The notes below the pieces were generated by a model. The model searched no databases, was not told where the DNA came from, and worked only from the letters and a program-made list of their open reading frames with translations. 64,000 nucleotides of DNA. Source: Paramicrobacterium chengjingii (lineage in GTDB: Bacteria > Actinomycetota > Actinomycetes > Actinomycetales > Microbacteriaceae). Numbering within the stretch: position 1 is the first letter of the stretch; each line of letters opens with the position of its first letter. Positions 9,176-17,667 of this stretch are shown in pieces. Where the stretch lies: positions 3,286,001 to 3,350,000 of the forward strand of contig NZ_CP061169.1 in NCBI RefSeq assembly GCF_011751765.2, written 5' to 3'. Made by a program: the position numbers and the translations under genes.

Positions 9176-10507
9176 CTACTTCTCTGCCAATTCGGACATG
9201 GCCTCTTGCGCTGCTTTGAGAGCTGCATCAATCGACTCGTTGCCAACCCACCCGGCACTCAGTGCATTGCCGAGAGCGACGAAGCCCTGATACTGCGTTG
9301 CCTTGTTGAACCGCTCCTCGACGTAGCCGTATTTGTCAACGTCTTCGGCGAGATGCCCGAGTACTTGGTTGTTCTCAGCCTGCTTAGTCAGAACGTCAGC
9401 GACTGATGGAATGCCGCCGGCCTCCGCGTATGATTGCTGTGCGCCCTCTGTGCCCAGGTAGGAAAGCCACTTATTCGCAGCATCCTTTTTTTCACTGAAC
9501 TTGTTCAGCCCTGCCGCAAGAAAATGCACGTGCGCCTTCTGACCAGGAACAGGTGCGAGAGCAAGCTTGCCCGCTGTCTTGGGAGACTGCTCGGGGTCGT
9601 TCAACGTCTCGTAGCCGGCGGCCCACTGCTGCATGAGAGCGATCGACCCCGACTGCATCGATGCTTGTAGCTCGTTGAAGTCACCCTGCACAGAACCTGG
9701 TGGTACGAGCTTGTTGTCATATGCCGTCTGGTAGATCTCCATGGCCTTCTCAGCAGCGTGAGAATCGAGAACCGCGTCAGAACCGTCAAGCCATTGTCCA
9801 CCGCTGCCCCACAGCACGTTGTCCCAGAACATCGCGTTGAACGGCGTATTCTTCCCCGCGAGCGCGGTGCCGAACTCCGTCGGAGAGTCGGGATTGAGCG
9901 TCTGTGTGAAGTACGCCGCGGTTGCGTTGTAATCGTCCCAGGTCCACTCGTTCGGGTCCTTGGGCTCAAGGCGCTCTCCGACAACCTTTTCGCTGATGTC
10001 GCCGAAAGTGTCCCATGCCGACTCATCATCAAGCAGCGCCGAGACGAGGTCTTCGCGGTACATCAGATAGTGCATTGATACATCTAGCGGAAGACCGTAC
10101 ACGTTGTCATCAATGGTGAGCGCGTCGACTGCTTTGGGCATGAACGCGTCAAGGTTCACGTCATTGAGCGGTTCGAGATAGGCGGCATGCTGCTCAAGGA
10201 TGTAACTTGCCGTCCAGTAGACGTCGAACTCCGATGACTTCGTCGCCATCTCAGTGGCTTCCTTATTGAAGGTGTCTTCACGGCCGAGCAGAACGGTCTT
10301 CACCTGGACCTTGTCTTTCTTGCCCTGACCCTCGTTGTATTCTTTGGCGACGGCTTCCATGGCGTCGCCCTCAGGGCCGGGCCAGACGACCGCCATGATC
10401 GTCTCGGACCCGTCTGCGTTGCCGGAGTCTCCACCGCTGCACGCACTCAGTCCGAGTGCGGCGACGGCGAGTGCCGCAATGGCGACCCGCTTTCGTGGTG
10501 TGTTCAT
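9176..10507 (-). CDS. Sugar ABC transporter substrate-binding lipoprotein
   Basis: A 443-residue extracellular solute-binding protein of the MalE/UgpB type. It has a lipoprotein signal peptide with lipobox LSAC and modified C23, then a Ser/Gly-rich linker (SGGDSGNADGSE). It would capture the substrate outside the membrane and hand it to the two permeases. ATG 10507 is preceded by AAAGGAAG. The internal segment VYGLPLDVSMHYLMYR is the usual hinge-region signature. Substrate unknown; the operon's polyol dehydrogenase and FGGY kinase point to a carbohydrate or polyol. Confidence 0.93.
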   Translation of the reverse strand: MNTPRKRVAIAALAVAALGLSACSGGDSGNADGSETIMAVVWPGPEGDAMEAVAKEYNEGQGKKDKVQVKTVLLGREDTFNKEATEMATKSSEFDVYWTASYILEQHAAYLEPLNDVNLDAFMPKAVDALTIDDNVYGLPLDVSMHYLMYREDLVSALLDDESAWDTFGDISEKVVGERLEPKDPNEWTWDDYNATAAYFTQTLNPDSPTEFGTALAGKNTPFNAMFWDNVLWGSGGQWLDGSDAVLDSHAAEKAMEIYQTAYDNKLVPPGSVQGDFNELQASMQSGSIALMQQWAAGYETLNDPEQSPKTAGKLALAPVPGQKAHVHFLAAGLNKFSEKKDAANKWLSYLGTEGAQQSYAEAGGIPSVADVLTKQAENNQVLGHLAEDVDKYGYVEERFNKATQYQGFVALGNALSAGWVGNESIDAALKAAQEAMSELAEK

Positions 10508-10537
10508 AGACAGAACGCTTCCTTTCGACTTACTGAA

Positions 10538-11977
10538 TTAGGCGAGGCTCTGAAGGAGCTCGGTTGCTGATTGCACGAGGCGACGTTCCCAGTCAGAGGT
10601 GGGACCGCTTGCTCGCAAATAGTTTTGGTGCGAGTTGACCTCGTACCCTCCGTCGTGGAATGCGGCTTCCGTCGGGATGTAGAAGAACACCCCGTTCGAG
10701 TAGGCGCTCACGATGGTGTTCGGGAATGGAGAGGCCTTCTTGATGGCAAGTCCAATCTCGGTGAACAACTCCCCCGGAATCGCGATGATCGCGCTGTCAC
10801 CGAGGCGGATGGCTTGAAGTTCGACGTCGAGTGAGTTTGGTCCCCCGCGCTCTGCCGCTTCGAGCTGGATCCGTGACCAGGCAAGACGACGGCTTGCGAT
10901 CAATCGCTGAGAGAGGGCAGCGTCGTCGGGCACCGCGTCACGCTCGCGTGATCGCGTCTCAACGAGCTCGCGAGCCTCCCCCGCACTCGGCAAGGGCCGC
11001 GTAGGCAAATCAAGCACGACGCGAGAGGATGTCAGCCCTATGCGGCTCGGGCGTTCGCGCTCGCGGTAATGCCAATTCGTCGTAATGCTGTTCGTCGAGA
11101 TCCAGGCAACCCGCTCATCTGGCTCCCTGTGTGTATTGATGGTCTCAGACACCCGCGCGGCCTCGGCACCGAGCCGGTGTCCCAGTCGATTTGCTACATC
11201 GACGCCGGCATCACCATTCACGATTCCAGTGCACGGGTAGATGTCTCCGGCCGCCCCCTGCAGAAAGAGTGATGTTGCTCCCGTTACTGCCTCAAGAGCG
11301 TCTCGGGCAGGGCCGACAAAATCGGGCGAGATGAGAGGCGACTTGGGCCCAAGAATGTCGGGGTGGCAGGCGTAGTTGAATAGGATGCTGAGCGGATCAC
11401 CAGACTCGGAGTCGATTCGAACGACTCCGACTTCACGATCGGCGGGGCCTGAAGGGTTGCTGCCCAGTATCATCTGTCCGTCTTCACGGCGCTCACGCCG
11501 ATTGACGTTGATGTCAGATTTACCGACCGCTGATTCGATTCGGGCAGGCTCCGCCTTGCGCTGCGCAGCGACGGCGGCCGTCACGGCAGCGATCTTGTAC
11601 GTCTCGAAGAACGCTTCGACTTCGGTACGTTCCTCAGCGGTGGCGACGTAGTCGTACTCACCCCAGCTCACGGGCGAGGGTGTGGCGTGCGAGTGGCTGA
11701 ATGCAACAAGAATCTGCTCGGCCGGAACATCCAGTGCTTCACCGATCGCGAGCCTGATCTGCCATGCATCGGCGGGTGGCATGAGAATCAAGTCACACGC
11801 GACGATGACAACCTCGTGCCCGCTTTCGCTTAGATAAAGCGCGCTGATCGCAAGCGGTTGATGAATGCCGCCTGAGAGCGAGTCTCGCAACGAGCCAGCG
11901 AGACGCATGCCGACGCGAGGCGTCAACGTTTCGCGGGAAACCCCGGCGACGAGATCAGAAACAGTGCTGTCCGGCAT
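10538..11977 (-). CDS. Neutral-ceramidase-fold hydrolase, cytoplasmic
   Basis: A 479-residue protein related to the N-terminal domain of neutral/alkaline non-lysosomal ceramidases, zinc amidases that cleave N-acyl bonds. Zinc-ligand blocks are recognisable: FSHSHATPSP (SHTH in ceramidase) and NYACHPDILG (NxxxHP). The position that in true ceramidase carries the catalytic serine (GDVSPN) reads GDIYPC here, so a classical ceramidase mechanism is doubtful. There is no signal peptide, unlike secreted ceramidases. It is the first gene of the sugar operon, right at the divergent promoter, so it probably processes the imported compound. ATG 11977 has AGGG about 6 bases upstream. Confidence 0.75.
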   Translation of the reverse strand: MPDSTVSDLVAGVSRETLTPRVGMRLAGSLRDSLSGGIHQPLAISALYLSESGHEVVIVACDLILMPPADAWQIRLAIGEALDVPAEQILVAFSHSHATPSPVSWGEYDYVATAEERTEVEAFFETYKIAAVTAAVAAQRKAEPARIESAVGKSDINVNRRERREDGQMILGSNPSGPADREVGVVRIDSESGDPLSILFNYACHPDILGPKSPLISPDFVGPARDALEAVTGATSLFLQGAAGDIYPCTGIVNGDAGVDVANRLGHRLGAEAARVSETINTHREPDERVAWISTNSITTNWHYRERERPSRIGLTSSRVVLDLPTRPLPSAGEARELVETRSRERDAVPDDAALSQRLIASRRLAWSRIQLEAAERGGPNSLDVELQAIRLGDSAIIAIPGELFTEIGLAIKKASPFPNTIVSAYSNGVFFYIPTEAAFHDGGYEVNSHQNYLRASGPTSDWERRLVQSATELLQSLA

Positions 11978-12007
11978 CTTTGCCCTTCACATCGAGAATG
12001 TTGTGTT

Positions 12008-12116
12008 TATGTTGTTTTATATGTGTTTCTAAACAATGTCAAGTTTGATGAGGCGAATTTCAGAGCCTGTTTAGTTGCCTCTTGACTTCGGTCATAAACC
12101 AATATAAAACAACATA
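12008..12116. promoter_or_regulatory. Mirrored divergent promoter/operator pair
   Basis: The two arms of a perfect 15-bp inverted repeat, TATGTTGTTTTATAT (12008-12022) and ATATAAAACAACATA (12102-12116), lie about 80 bases apart. Each arm contains a TATAAA -10-like element. Each has a -35 at an identical 15-bp spacing: minus strand TTGACA (12042-12037) to TATAAA (12021-12016); plus strand TTGACT (12082-12087) to TATAAA (12103-12108). So both operons start from copies of the same core promoter, with conserved sequence just downstream of each -10, as expected for a repressor operator. The short repeated TGTTT-like units resemble DeoR-family operators. No DeoR gene is in the window, so the regulator is unassigned. 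Confidence 0.7.
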
Positions 12117-12242
12117 GTACCCCATTGCATAACGCCCGTTTTCTCGAAGTTGAGACGACACGCGTCGTCACGTGAGTCGTGTTTGAGGCCACAGCCACGA
12201 ACACAACACGCGGCACCCACCGTTCGAACAGCAAGGATGCTC

Positions 12243-13481
12243 GTGAAAGACGAACACGCACATGTCACGAATCGAATCCCCTGGGATCCAAAAGCAACAG
12301 GAGTCCTGACCGGCATCAAGGTCCTTGATCTGTCGAGATTTATCGCAGGTCCCTTGTGTGCGCAGCATCTCGCCGATCTGGGCGCGGATGTGATCAAAGT
12401 CGAGGGCCTCAACGGGGAGGATTCTCGACAGAACGATCCGCGCGTCAACGGCGAAAGCCTGTACACCGCACTCTTCAACCGCAACAAGCGTGCGCTCACA
12501 CTCAACACCAGAACGGAGAAGGGCCGAAGCATCCTCACCGAACTCGTCGAGTGGGCCGACGTGCTCGTCGAAAACTTCAGACCGGGCACGCTTGCAAAAA
12601 TGGGTCTCGATAAGTCGACGCTCGCGAAGCTCAATCCCGCGTTGATCATCGCCTCGATTTCCGGGTACGGTGCCGACAGCCCCTTGCACGACAAGGTACT
12701 CTTCGACTGCATTGCACAGGCGTCAACAGGACTCATGACGCTCAACAGTCAAGGCGACGGAAAGCCGTTGCTCACAAAGATCGCTTCGGCCGACGTGCTG
12801 TCCGGCGTCTACACGGCGCTCGGAGTCTTGGCCGCACTACGCCACCGTGATCTCACCGGAGAAGGCCAGACGATCGATTTGTCTGTCTACGACTCGCTGT
12901 TCTCCGCAACCGGAACACCCGTTCCCGCGTATGTGTCTAACGGGACTGTACCGCCGCTCAACGGCAACCGGGACGACTTCAACGCCCCGGCCAACGTCTT
13001 TCGCACGGAAGACGGGTACGTCTACCTCCACGCAGGAACACAAGCGTTCTGGAAGCGGTTCTGTGAAGACATCGTCGGTCGGCCGTGCCTCGTCGACCAC
13101 CCCGATTTCGCCACGGTCGATGCACGCATGCGCAACCGCGTGGGCGCCGAGCGAATCGTTGAGCAATACACAGAACAGCACGTAAGCGCTGATGTCGAGA
13201 AGGAATTCGCCGAGTGCGGAATCCCGTGCGCAGCAGTACTCGACATTCCAGAGGTCGCGGCAAGCGCGCAGCCGTGGGCACGCAACATGCTTTTTCACAC
13301 CACAGATGCCTCGGGTGAGGAGCTCGTGCTCATCGGCAATCCCGTCAAACTCTCGAATTCTCCGGTGAGCATGCGCCTCGCGCCGCCGCGGCTCGGAGAG
13401 CACACCGACTCGATCATGATCCACGTGCTCGACAAGACCCCTGCAGATGTTATTGCGCTGCATGAAGAAGGAGTGATTTAA
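12243..13481 (+). CDS. Type III (CaiB/BaiF) CoA-transferase
   Basis: A 412-residue family III CoA-transferase, paralogue of the enzyme at 434-1687. It keeps VLDLSRFIAGPLCAQHL, VENFRPGTLAKMGL, KVLFDCIAQASTGLM (expected catalytic Asp in LFDC) and GYVYLHAGTQAFW. I prefer GTG 12243 because AAGGA lies 5 bases before it; ATG 12237 is too close to that site, and the TTG further upstream would add residues without family support. It opens the plus-strand operon and is followed 3 bases later by the hotdog hydratase, so CoA activation and hydration of the thioester are again paired. Substrate unknown. Confidence 0.9.
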   Translation: MKDEHAHVTNRIPWDPKATGVLTGIKVLDLSRFIAGPLCAQHLADLGADVIKVEGLNGEDSRQNDPRVNGESLYTALFNRNKRALTLNTRTEKGRSILTELVEWADVLVENFRPGTLAKMGLDKSTLAKLNPALIIASISGYGADSPLHDKVLFDCIAQASTGLMTLNSQGDGKPLLTKIASADVLSGVYTALGVLAALRHRDLTGEGQTIDLSVYDSLFSATGTPVPAYVSNGTVPPLNGNRDDFNAPANVFRTEDGYVYLHAGTQAFWKRFCEDIVGRPCLVDHPDFATVDARMRNRVGAERIVEQYTEQHVSADVEKEFAECGIPCAAVLDIPEVAASAQPWARNMLFHTTDASGEELVLIGNPVKLSNSPVSMRLAPPRLGEHTDSIMIHVLDKTPADVIALHEEGVI

Positions 13482-13483
13482 CA

Positions 13484-14455
13484 GTGCCCGAAGCAGCAAC
13501 CGCGACACTCGCACGGTGGTCGGGAACCAAGGTAGCAACGTTCGAGAACATTGCGACGTTCGAGGAGCTCGGTCCGATGGAGGTGGAGGTCACTGAGGAG
13601 CTCATGAAGGCCTACGCCTTCAGCATGGATGACTACCGTGCGTGGCATTTCGGCCCGTCGCCGTTTGGCCCGCCCATCGGCCATGCCGCGATCGTGGGCA
13701 ATGATCTGCTGAACGTGAAATACGGCGTATACGACCGCATGACCGTCGTCGGTCTGCATACCGACGAAGAGCTCATCTTTCATGCTCCGATACCTCTAGG
13801 CGAGACGGTGACGATCACAGGTCGCTATGTCGTCAAAGACATTCTTCGCGGCAAGGGTCACGCGGTTATGGAAGCTGAGGCAAGGGATGCCTCGGGCAAG
13901 CTTCTGGTGCAGCATAGAAACTCCGAGCTCACCCGTGTGGATCCCGGCGAGACGACAGCGAGCGCGGGCACGGCACAACCGTCCCGTCGGGTCGTCCCCG
14001 ACGCGCTTTCCGCCGACCCAGTGGAAACCGTGCGTCCAGGACTGCGTGCCGAAACGCCGATCAAAGGCAAGACGACCCGCCTCACACAAGCACAAATGTC
14101 GGTGTTCTCGTACATCGGCGAGTACGAACGCAACTTCCACAATGATCGGGAGTTTGCTAACGAGAACGGCTTGGAGAGAACGATCGCTCAGGGACAGCAG
14201 AGCGCAGGATTCTTCTCCGACATCTGCACAGGCTTCTTCGGTGCCCCGTGGTTCACGTCCGGCCGAGTTAAGGCGAAGTTCCTGCTCCCCGTTTTCCCCG
14301 ATTCAGTGCTGCGCATCAAAGGAAAAGTCGTCGGCCAAGAAGCTGCCCGCGGCGGTCTGCGCACTCACGTCGATATGTGGATACGAGATCAAGACGATCG
14401 GCTCGTGTCCGTCGGGTGGGCATCGGCCGTGACCCCAGATTCAACTTTCAACTGA
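13484..14455 (+). CDS. Double-hotdog MaoC-like acyl-CoA hydratase
   Basis: A 323-residue protein with two hotdog halves (about residues 15-155 and 185-318), a layout shared with mesaconyl-C4-CoA hydratase and itaconyl-CoA hydratase-type enzymes. The first half carries YAFSMDDYRAWHFGPSPFG and LHTDEELIFHAPIPLGETV. The second carries FSYIGEYERNFHNDREFANE and FTSGRVKAKFLLPVFPDSV. GTG 13484 has AAGGAG about 10 bases upstream, inside the end of the transferase gene. By family it adds water to, or removes it from, an acyl-CoA. Its partner transferase and the DapA-type aldolase after it suggest activation, hydration, then carbon-carbon cleavage. Confidence 0.85.
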   Translation: MPEAATATLARWSGTKVATFENIATFEELGPMEVEVTEELMKAYAFSMDDYRAWHFGPSPFGPPIGHAAIVGNDLLNVKYGVYDRMTVVGLHTDEELIFHAPIPLGETVTITGRYVVKDILRGKGHAVMEAEARDASGKLLVQHRNSELTRVDPGETTASAGTAQPSRRVVPDALSADPVETVRPGLRAETPIKGKTTRLTQAQMSVFSYIGEYERNFHNDREFANENGLERTIAQGQQSAGFFSDICTGFFGAPWFTSGRVKAKFLLPVFPDSVLRIKGKVVGQEAARGGLRTHVDMWIRDQDDRLVSVGWASAVTPDSTFN

Positions 14456-14469
14456 GAGGACATCGTATC

Positions 14470-15408
14470 GTGACCCCCGAAAAGCTCAAGGAGCAACTCA
14501 ACGGCATCACCGGCATCAGCATCACTCCATTCGATGCTGATGGTGCATTCGACCCGAATGAGTACGAACGCAACCTGCGTTACATCGTCGATGGAGGCTT
14601 GAACGCAAGCAATGCTGTGCTCGTCGTCGCCGGCAGCACTGGTGAATGCGGCGCCATGAGCACGGATGATCGCAAAAGAGTAGTGGAAACGGCGATGTCG
14701 ACGGTCGGCAGTGAGCTTCCCATCATCGCGGGGTGCAACAGCACAAATGTGCACGAGTCGATCGAGTTGGCGCGCCACGCAGAGGGGCTCGGAGCCGCGG
14801 GAATCATGGCGCTGGCTCCCTACTATTACCCCGCAAAGGATGCTCGTAGCATCGTCGGTTTCTACTCGACTCTGTCGAAGGGCACCGACCTCGGCATCCT
14901 CATATACAACAACATCGAGGTCATGGGCATCGATATGTCGGTCGAGGTGATCAAGCGTCTGAGCGAACTGCCCAACGTCGTTGGCATCAAGGAGTGCACT
15001 CCCGCATTCTTCAAGATGTCACGAGTCGTCGAAACTGTCGGTTCAACGATCTCGGTGGTCAACGGGCATGGCGAGTTTCTCGAACCATACGCGGCGCTCG
15101 CGGGTACGGCCGGCTTCATCTCAAGCATCGCCAACTTCGCTCCGAAAAAGACAGTGGAGATATGGGAAGCCCGTTCCCGCGGAGATTACGCGACTGCCCG
15201 TTCCGTGCGCGACTCCCTCCTTCCCTACATGGACCTCGCCGCACAATTCTCGAGCACAGGCGGCGAATACAAGGTGATCTCGCTCCTCAAGCACGCCGCT
15301 GACCTTGTCGGCGCCCATGGTGGGTACCCGCGCACTCCCTCACCCCTGCTGTCCGCTGAAGAGAAGCGAGAGATCGCTACCGTCTTCGAGCGCATTGGCC
15401 TCATCTAA
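14470..15408 (+). CDS. DapA-family class I aldolase/lyase
   Basis: A 312-residue N-acetylneuraminate lyase/dihydrodipicolinate synthase superfamily barrel. The start is GTG 14470, with AGAGGA 9 bases upstream. It shows the GSTGE loop (residues 55-59), Y146 in IYNN and Schiff-base K174 in GIKECTP, all the catalytic features of pyruvate-dependent lyases. In catabolic operons this family cleaves or dehydrates 2-keto-3-deoxy sugar acids. It is unlikely to be the lysine-biosynthesis enzyme, because it sits between the CoA-transferase/hydratase pair and a sugar importer. A hydratase-aldolase acting on an unsaturated 2-oxoacid is another option. Confidence 0.85.
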   Translation: MTPEKLKEQLNGITGISITPFDADGAFDPNEYERNLRYIVDGGLNASNAVLVVAGSTGECGAMSTDDRKRVVETAMSTVGSELPIIAGCNSTNVHESIELARHAEGLGAAGIMALAPYYYPAKDARSIVGFYSTLSKGTDLGILIYNNIEVMGIDMSVEVIKRLSELPNVVGIKECTPAFFKMSRVVETVGSTISVVNGHGEFLEPYAALAGTAGFISSIANFAPKKTVEIWEARSRGDYATARSVRDSLLPYMDLAAQFSSTGGEYKVISLLKHAADLVGAHGGYPRTPSPLLSAEEKREIATVFERIGLI

Positions 15409-15443
15409 CCCTGCTGCACCGCCCCATCTCAAAGGAGAGAACA

Positions 15444-16721
15444 TTGAAAAGAACACCATTTGCGCGACGCACGGTCGCTGCTCTGGCCGCCGTCGCCGCA
15501 TCAGCACTCGTGCTTTCCGGCTGCTCAGGAGGAGGGTCGGGCTCCGGTGATGAAAAGGTCACTCTGACTTTCATGCGCACGGGTACGCCCGAGCAGCTTC
15601 GTCCTCTCTTCGAACCGATGATCGAGGAGTTCGAGCAGCAGAACCCGAACATCACAATCGATATGCAAGACCTCGGCTGGGCCGACGCCACGTCAAGCAT
15701 CGGGGTGATGGCAGGTTCGAAGACGCTCCCCGACGTCATGTATCACTTGCCCGGCCAGGTATTCGAACTCGCTGAGCAGGGACTTGTGCTCGACGTAGCC
15801 GATCGCATGAGCGATGAACTACGTGACGACATCTACCCCGTGCTGCTGGAGTCCGGCCAATATCAGGGCAAACAGTATCTGGTGCCGAGCGCTGCAACCC
15901 CTCTCCTGCTCTGGTATAGCGTCGACCTATTCGAGAAGGCCGGTCTTGACCCGGACAACCCGCCGAGCACGTGGGAGGAATACCTCGACGCGGCAGCGGC
16001 CATCGAGAAGGCAACAGGTGTTCCGGGAAGCGGCATGTACAGCAAGCCTGCCGGTGGTGAGACCTCGTTCATGTTCGAGTCGCTGTACGCCTCCGAGGTC
16101 GGCGGGCCAAGCTGGGACGCCAATGCGCAGAAATATACATATGACGAACCAGCCAATGCTGATGCGGCGGCGAACGCGCTGCAGTTCATGAAAGACATGA
16201 CTCAGAATGCGCAGCCGAATCTCGTCGAGTATGACCGCTTCACAACTCGCACGTTGCTGCGCGATGGAAAGGTGGGCATGGCGCTCGACGGAATCAATAT
16301 GGTGGGCCAGGTCAAAGACCAGGTGGATTCTGGAGACATTCGCGTAGCAGCGATGCCGGCCGGGGCATCCGGCAAATCGATCTCGGCGATCAACGTCGGT
16401 GGATGGTTCATTCCCAGTTCGAGCGAGCACCCAGACGAAGCGTGGAAGTTCTTGGAATTTTTGATGAGCACCGAAAACCAGACGGTCCATTCGTCATACG
16501 GTTCTGTCCCCGTGTTGAAATCCGAATCTGCACAGTACGAGGGCCAGTACTGGGACGTGCTGACCGAGTCACTCCTTTCAGGCGTTCCAGAAGGTATCTC
16601 TCCGAAGACCGGTTCCTTGTGGACAACCAACGGCGAGCAGCTGCAGGCGCTCCTCACCACCAAGCAGTCCGCCAGCAAGACGTTGGAGAACATTGTTGAA
16701 GAACACAGTGCTGAATACTGA
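15444..16721 (+). CDS. Sugar ABC transporter substrate-binding lipoprotein
   Basis: A 425-residue extracellular solute-binding protein. The start is TTG 15444, with AAAGGAG (15431-15437) 6 bases before it. It has a Tat-like basic N-terminus (KRTPFARR), a hydrophobic stretch and lipobox LSGC with C27, followed by GGGSGSG. The DVMYHLPGQVFELAEQGLV and INVGGWFIPSSSEHPDEAW segments are typical of CUT1 binding proteins. It is the first gene of the importer portion of the plus-strand operon. Confidence 0.93.
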   Translation: MKRTPFARRTVAALAAVAASALVLSGCSGGGSGSGDEKVTLTFMRTGTPEQLRPLFEPMIEEFEQQNPNITIDMQDLGWADATSSIGVMAGSKTLPDVMYHLPGQVFELAEQGLVLDVADRMSDELRDDIYPVLLESGQYQGKQYLVPSAATPLLLWYSVDLFEKAGLDPDNPPSTWEEYLDAAAAIEKATGVPGSGMYSKPAGGETSFMFESLYASEVGGPSWDANAQKYTYDEPANADAAANALQFMKDMTQNAQPNLVEYDRFTTRTLLRDGKVGMALDGINMVGQVKDQVDSGDIRVAAMPAGASGKSISAINVGGWFIPSSSEHPDEAWKFLEFLMSTENQTVHSSYGSVPVLKSESAQYEGQYWDVLTESLLSGVPEGISPKTGSLWTTNGEQLQALLTTKQSASKTLENIVEEHSAEY

Positions 16722-17667
16722 TAACGAGAGCGCAACCCGCACGATCACGACACAGAGAACTAATCCGAACCAGCGACCGCTCCGTGTGAAGCGCGCGAAA
16801 AGCCTCACCAAGAGTCGCGTCGAACCGTACATCTTCATTCTGCCGACGGTGGCGCTGTTTGCGGTCGTCCTGATCATTCCAATTGCGAACCTAACGCTGT
16901 ATTCTCTCGGCGATTCAAACCTCTTTCAGGGGTTCACCGGGTGGAATAACTTCGAGAACTTCTCATACCTCGCGTCGGCGAAGTTCTTGCAGACGGTTCT
17001 CGTCACGGTGATCTGGCTCGTGGGCGGTGTCGTGGGAATCGTCGTCTGCGGCCTCGCCATCGCGCTTGCTCTCAATAAGCCGATCAAGGGCCGCACCCTG
17101 TTTCGCGCGCTGGTGATTATTCCGTGGATCGTTCCCCATGCGTTTGCCGGAGCGATGTGGAGCTGGGTGCTCCAACCCCAGTTCGGAATCCTCAATCGAG
17201 TTCTGGTGACAACAGGGCTCGTTTCCGAGCCGATCAGCTTTCTCGATGCCGACAGCGCCCTGGCCACGGTCATCATCGTGCGCATTTGGCAGGGTGCTCC
17301 TTTCATGATCATCACTTTGCTCGCAGGGCTGCAGACTATCCCGAACGAGATCGAAGAAGCCGCGCAGATCGACGGCGCAACCTGGTTTCAGCGTCTTCGA
17401 TACATCACGCTCCCGCATCTGCGTCCCGTGTTGACGGTGTCAACGCTCATCGTGGCGGCGTGGACTCTTCAAGTGTTCGACACCGTGTACGTCATGACTA
17501 ACGGCGGGCCTGCACGGTCAACTCAGATTATCGCGCTCGATATCTACAGCAAAGTGTTCATCGAGTCCGATCTGGGCAGCGGCGCGGCCATGGCACTCGT
17601 GACGCTCATTGTGGTGTCAGTAATGAGCTGGCGGGCCTTGCGCAAGGAAGGACAGGAGACGGTATGA
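16693..17667 (+). CDS. Sugar ABC transporter permease, MalF type
   Basis: A CUT1-family permease of about 320 residues with about six helices; the first is YIFILPTVALFAVVLIIPIA. The EAA loop is EEAAQIDGATWFQRLRYITL. Its beginning overlaps the end of the binding-protein gene. TTG 16693 or 16696 (GGAG at 16685-16688) and GTG 16708 are possible starts, and the first 30 residues are poorly conserved, so the exact start is open. It pairs with the next permease. Confidence 0.9.
   Translation: MLKNTVLNTDNESATRTITTQRTNPNQRPLRVKRAKSLTKSRVEPYIFILPTVALFAVVLIIPIANLTLYSLGDSNLFQGFTGWNNFENFSYLASAKFLQTVLVTVIWLVGGVVGIVVCGLAIALALNKPIKGRTLFRALVIIPWIVPHAFAGAMWSWVLQPQFGILNRVLVTTGLVSEPISFLDADSALATVIIVRIWQGAPFMIITLLAGLQTIPNEIEEAAQIDGATWFQRLRYITLPHLRPVLTVSTLIVAAWTLQVFDTVYVMTNGGPARSTQIIALDIYSKVFIESDLGSGAAMALVTLIVVSVMSWRALRKEGQETV

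Noticed and set aside
14377..14469. Upstream extension of the DapA-type gene
   Set aside because: It lies inside the hydratase gene in another frame; GTG 14470 with AGAGGA fits family length and spacing.
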